Positions 31,051 to 34,092 of a stretch of 34,092 nt of DNA are shown here, one piece after another. The notes beneath the pieces were generated by a model. That model was not told the origin of the DNA, ran no database searches, and was given only the letters and a program-made list of their open reading frames with translations. This stretch comes from Rhodanobacteraceae bacterium (GTDB lineage: Bacteria > Pseudomonadota > Gammaproteobacteria > Xanthomonadales > Rhodanobacteraceae), in NCBI GenBank assembly GCA_009996615.1, contig JAACZU010000019.1, forward strand, positions 1 through 34,092. The letters are read 5' to 3'. The position numbers were made by a program, and so were the translations under genes. Numbering within the stretch: position 1 is the first letter of the stretch; the number at the start of each line of letters is the position of its first letter.

Positions 31051-31899
31051 ATGGGACGCCTGATGCGCCAGCCCCGCCGGCACGCGCTGCCCGGCTTCGG
31101 CCTGACCCTCGGCGTGTGCCTGGCCTGGCTCGGCCTGCTCGTGCTGCTGCCGCTGGCCGCGCTGGTGCTCAAGGCCGCCGCGCTCGGCCCAGCCGAGCTG
31201 TGGCAGGCGGCGACCACGCCGCGCGCGCTGGCGGCGTATCGGGTCAGCTTCGGCTGCGCCGCGCTGGCCGGGCTGGTCAACCTGTTCTTCGGACCGCTGC
31301 TGGCATGGGTGCTGGTGCGCTACCGCTTTCCCGGCCGCACGCTCGTCGATGCGCTGATCGACCTGCCGTTCGCGCTGCCGACCGCGGTCGCCGGCATCAC
31401 GCTGACCGCGCTGTACGCCTCGACCGGCCCGCTCGGCCGCTGGCTCGAGGCGGCCGGCTGGAAGGTCGCCTACACGCCGAGCGGCATCACGGTCGCGCTG
31501 GTCTTCGTCAGCCTGCCGTTCCTCGTGCGCAGCGTGCAGCCCGTGCTCGAGACGCTCGAACCGGACATCGAGGAAGCCGCCGCCACGCTCGGCGCCGGCC
31601 GCCTGACCACGCTGTGGCGCGTCGTGCTGCCGACGCTGTGGCCGGCGATCCTGTCCGGCTTCGCGCTCGCGTTCGCGCGCGCGATCGGCGAGTACGGCTC
31701 GGTGATCTTCATCGCCGGCAACCTGCCGCTGGTGTCGGAGATCGCGCCGCTGCTGATCGTCAGCAAGCTCGACCAGTACGACACCGTCGGCGCCACCGCG
31801 ATCGCGGTGGTGCTGCTGGCGGCCTCGTTCGCCGCGTTGCTGGCGCTGAACCTGGTGCAGTTGTGGACCGTGCGGCGCCGCTCGGCGGAGGCGCGATGA
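31051..31899 (+). CDS. cysT: Sulfate ABC transporter permease CysT (CysU)
   Basis: Inner-membrane permease of 282 residues with about six hydrophobic segments. The cytoplasmic EAA loop that contacts the ATPase is [38 protein letters not shown] and [17 protein letters not shown] are typical of CysT. Start ATG ([11 protein letters not shown]) seven bases after the binding-protein gene. Its stop overlaps the ATG of cysW in ATGA. It pairs with CysW to form the channel. Confidence 0.94.
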   Translation: MGRLMRQPRRHALPGFGLTLGVCLAWLGLLVLLPLAALVLKAAALGPAELWQAATTPRALAAYRVSFGCAALAGLVNLFFGPLLAWVLVRYRFPGRTLVDALIDLPFALPTAVAGITLTALYASTGPLGRWLEAAGWKVAYTPSGITVALVFVSLPFLVRSVQPVLETLEPDIEEAAATLGAGRLTTLWRVVLPTLWPAILSGFALAFARAIGEYGSVIFIAGNLPLVSEIAPLLIVSKLDQYDTVGATAIAVVLLAASFAALLALNLVQLWTVRRRSAEAR

Positions 31900-32750
31900 A
31901 CGCGCGCAAGCCGTCGGCCGCACTGCGCGATCCGGCTTGGCTGCGCTGGAGCCTGCTCGCGCTCGCGCTCGGCTTCGTCGCGCTGTTCCTCGTGCTGCCG
32001 CTCGTGGCGGTGTTCGGCTACGCGTTCGAGAAGGGCGTGGCGGTCTACCTGGCCAGCCTGACCGATCCGGATGCGCGCGCGGCGATCCGCCTGACCCTGC
32101 TGGTCACCGCAATCGCGGTGCCGGCCAACACCGTGTTCGGCATCGCCGCGGCGTGGCTGGTCACGCGCTTCCAGTTCCGCGGGCGCGGCCTGCTGCTGAG
32201 CCTGATCGACCTGCCGTTCGCGGTCTCGCCGGTGATCGCCGGCCTGATCTTCGTGCTGCTGTTCGGCGCACAGGGCTGGCTCGGGCCGTGGCTGGCCGCG
32301 CACGACGTGAAGATCATCTTCGCCGTGCCCGGCATCGTGCTGGCGACCACGTTCGTGACGTTCCCGTTCGTCGCGCGCGAGCTGATCCCGCTGATGCAGG
32401 CGCAGGGCAGCGAGCAGGAGCAGGCCGCGCTGACGCTCGGCGCCGGCGGCTGGGCGATGTTCTGGCGCGTGCTGCTGCCGAAGATCGGCTGGGGCCTGGC
32501 CTACGGCGTGATCCTGTGCAATGCACGCGCGATCGGCGAGTTCGGCGCGGTGTCGGTCGTCTCCGGCCACATCCGCGGCCTGACCAACACGATGCCGCTG
32601 CACGTGGAGATCCTCTACAACGAATACCATCGCACCGCCGCGTTCGCGGTCGCCTCGCTGCTCGCGCTGATCGCGCTGGCGACGCTGGCGCTCAAGCAGC
32701 TGATCGGCTGGCGCCTGCGCAAGCCGCCGCAAAGGGACGCCGCCGCATGA
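31896..32750 (+). CDS. cysW: Sulfate ABC transporter permease CysW
   Basis: Second permease subunit, 284 residues and about six hydrophobic segments. Signals are [21 protein letters not shown], the EAA-type loop [21 protein letters not shown], and [20 protein letters not shown], the CysW form of the conserved motif, followed by [13 protein letters not shown]. The ATG overlaps the end of cysT and its own stop overlaps the start of cysA (both ATGA), indicating coupled translation. Confidence 0.94.
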   Translation: MNARKPSAALRDPAWLRWSLLALALGFVALFLVLPLVAVFGYAFEKGVAVYLASLTDPDARAAIRLTLLVTAIAVPANTVFGIAAAWLVTRFQFRGRGLLLSLIDLPFAVSPVIAGLIFVLLFGAQGWLGPWLAAHDVKIIFAVPGIVLATTFVTFPFVARELIPLMQAQGSEQEQAALTLGAGGWAMFWRVLLPKIGWGLAYGVILCNARAIGEFGAVSVVSGHIRGLTNTMPLHVEILYNEYHRTAAFAVASLLALIALATLALKQLIGWRLRKPPQRDAAA

Positions 32751-33769
32751 ACATCACGGTCGAGGGCATCGGCTACCGCTACGGCGAGGCGGCCGTGCTG
32801 GACGGCATCGACCTGGCGATCGCATCGGGCGAGCTGCTCGCGCTGCTCGGGCCGTCCGGCTGCGGCAAGACGACCCTGCTGCGCGTGCTGGCCGGGCTGG
32901 AGTTTCCCGACCGCGGCCGCGTGCTGTTCGAGGAACGCGACGTGACCCGGCTCGGCGCGCGCCAGCGCCAGGTCGGCTTCGTGTTCCAGCACTACGCGCT
33001 GTTCAACCACCTGACCGTGTTCGACAACGTCGCGTTCGGCCTGCGCGTGCGCGGCTGGCGCGCGCGGCCGTCGCGCGCCGAGATCGCACGGCGCGTGACC
33101 GAACTGCTCGAACTCGTGCAGCTCGGCGAATTCGCGCGACGCCATCCGGCGCAGCTGTCCGGCGGCCAGCGCCAGCGCGTCGCGCTGGCGCGCGCGCTGG
33201 CGGTGGAGCCGGCGATCCTGCTGCTCGACGAGCCGTTCGGCGCGCTCGATGCGCGCGTGCGCGGCGACCTGCGCCGCTGGCTGCGCGGCCTGCACGACCG
33301 CATCCACGTCACCAGCGTGTTCGTCACGCACGACCAGGAGGAGGCGTTCGAGCTGGCCGACCGCATCGCGGTGATGAACCGCGGCCGCATCGAGCAGCTG
33401 GCCGATCCGCAGACGCTGTACACGCAGCCGGCCAGCCCGTTCGTGTGCCGCTTCCTCGGCGAGGTCAACGAGCTGCCGGCCGCGCTGCACGCGCGCTGGA
33501 CCGGCGTCGACGCCGCCGACGTGACCGCGTTCGTGCGTCCGCACGAGCTCGACCTCGCCGCTGCTCCGAGCGCCGATGCCACGGTCGACGCCGTGCGCGA
33601 CCTCGGCGGCAACGTGCGCGTCGAAGTGCGCCATCCGGCGCTGGCGGCGCCGTTGGTCGCGCTGTACGAACGCGGCCGCTTCGGCGCCAGCGGCCTCGCC
33701 GCCGGCACGCGCGTCGCGCTGGTGCCGCGGCGCTGGTCGCTGTTCCGCGGCGACGCGCCGTATCCGTAG
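32747..33769 (+). CDS. cysA: Sulfate ABC transporter ATPase CysA
   Basis: Cytoplasmic ATPase of 340 residues that drives the CysTW channel. Walker [10 protein letters not shown] (about 34-42), Q-loop VFQHYALF, signature [15 protein letters not shown], Walker [12 protein letters not shown] and the H-loop [10 protein letters not shown] are all present. The C-terminal regulatory domain (about 235-340) includes FVRPHELDL, as in CysA, and ends at PYP. The ATG overlaps the cysW stop by four bases. The stop TAG lies in a GTAGGCTGG repeat head. Confidence 0.95.
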   Translation: MNITVEGIGYRYGEAAVLDGIDLAIASGELLALLGPSGCGKTTLLRVLAGLEFPDRGRVLFEERDVTRLGARQRQVGFVFQHYALFNHLTVFDNVAFGLRVRGWRARPSRAEIARRVTELLELVQLGEFARRHPAQLSGGQRQRVALARALAVEPAILLLDEPFGALDARVRGDLRRWLRGLHDRIHVTSVFVTHDQEEAFELADRIAVMNRGRIEQLADPQTLYTQPASPFVCRFLGEVNELPAALHARWTGVDAADVTAFVRPHELDLAAAPSADATVDAVRDLGGNVRVEVRHPALAAPLVALYERGRFGASGLAAGTRVALVPRRWSLFRGDAPYP

Positions 33770-33777
33770 GCTGGCCA

Positions 33778-34092
33778 TGGTGGCAGCGGCGGAAGCCGCG
33801 ATGCTCTTGCCGCGCTCCCGCAAGTCGGGCCACCAAAATCATCGCGCCTGCCGGCGCTCCCACAGGGGACTCGTTCGCCGTGGACGCCTGTGGTGGGAGC
33901 GGCGGAAGCCGCGATGCTCTTCCCGCTCTCCCGCAAGTCGGGCCACCAAAATCATCGCGCCTGCCGGCGCTCCCACAGGGGACTCGTTCGCCGTGGACGC
34001 CTGTGGTGGGAGCGGCGGAAGCCGCGATGCTCTTCCCGCTCTCCCGCAAGTCGGGCCACCAAAATCATCGCGCCTGCCGGCGCTCCCACAGG
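33778..34092. repeat. Tandem array of 113-bp units built from inverted GTGGGAGC REPs, cut by the window end
   Basis: Units start at 33778, 33891 and 34004, exactly 113 bases apart; the third is cut after 89 bases. Each carries a stem-loop GCGGC-GGAA-GCCGC, a centre with CTCCCGCAAGTCGGGCCACC, an inverted stem-loop GCGCC-TGCC-GGCGC with CTCCCACA, and a linker (GGGGACTCGTTCGCCGTGGA). Units 2 and 3 appear identical over the visible part; unit 1 has a few changes. No gene is present. The array probably continues beyond the window. Confidence 0.9.

Noticed and set aside
33778-34092. CRISPR array
   Set aside because: The repeat unit is 113 bases, contains paired REP stem-loops, and has no variable spacers; the linkers are identical too.
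1-34092. tRNA or rRNA genes
   Set aside because: No clover-leaf with conserved T-arm or rRNA-like stretch was recognised by eye; a dedicated tRNA scan would settle it.

Overview
The window is a very GC-rich chromosomal segment of a gammaproteobacterium, most likely order Xanthomonadales/Lysobacterales, family Rhodanobacteraceae (Dokdonella-like). This rests on the divergent rhlB / trxA-rho locus, a secreted protein ending in an IF-V-DGFE tail, and the many palindromic repeats with GTAG or GTGG heads that are common in this order. No tRNA, rRNA, CRISPR array, integrase or transposase gene was recognised.

Layout. 1-4.05 kb: housekeeping block with rhlB (minus strand, 3' end cut by the window edge) facing trxA and rho (plus). 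4.05-6.98 kb: a short accessory segment bounded by two direct copies of the last codons plus terminator of rho. It carries a Gly-rich exported protein and a divergent response regulator/histidine kinase pair. 7.0-11.0 kb: a secreted parallel beta-helix protein followed by a second, paralogous response regulator/kinase pair. 11.2-16.7 kb (minus): a giant fused indolepyruvate ferredoxin oxidoreductase with a palindromic element read in frame, and a membrane-anchored sulfatase/LTA-synthase-like transferase. 16.9-18.4 kb: a di-iron oxygen-binding (ODP/flavodiiron-like) protein behind a perfect FNR-type box, and a putative 2OG-Fe(II) oxygenase. 18.6-22.9 kb: a concentrative nucleoside transporter with a PfkB sugar/nucleoside kinase, a DedA membrane protein and dusB. 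23.2-26.4 kb (minus): an LpxO-like hydroxylase, and a ccdA-ccdB toxin-antitoxin module directly upstream of, and apparently co-transcribed with, trpS. 26.5-33.8 kb (plus): an exported protein of unknown function, a TonB-dependent receptor, and a sulfate uptake operon (lipoprotein binding protein, cysT, cysW, cysA). The window ends inside a tandem array of 113-bp palindromic units.

How the parts relate. The two TctD/TctE-like two-component systems are close paralogues on either side of the beta-helix gene; the first lies in the rho-flanked segment and its kinase has lost the residue normally needed for phosphatase activity. The nucleoside transporter and kinase form a salvage pair. The four-gene ABC operon is a complete sulfate importer, and the TonB receptor upstream may serve the same or a related substrate. 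At least eight distinct palindromic repeat families occupy the intergenic space, some providing stop codons or in-frame coding sequence.
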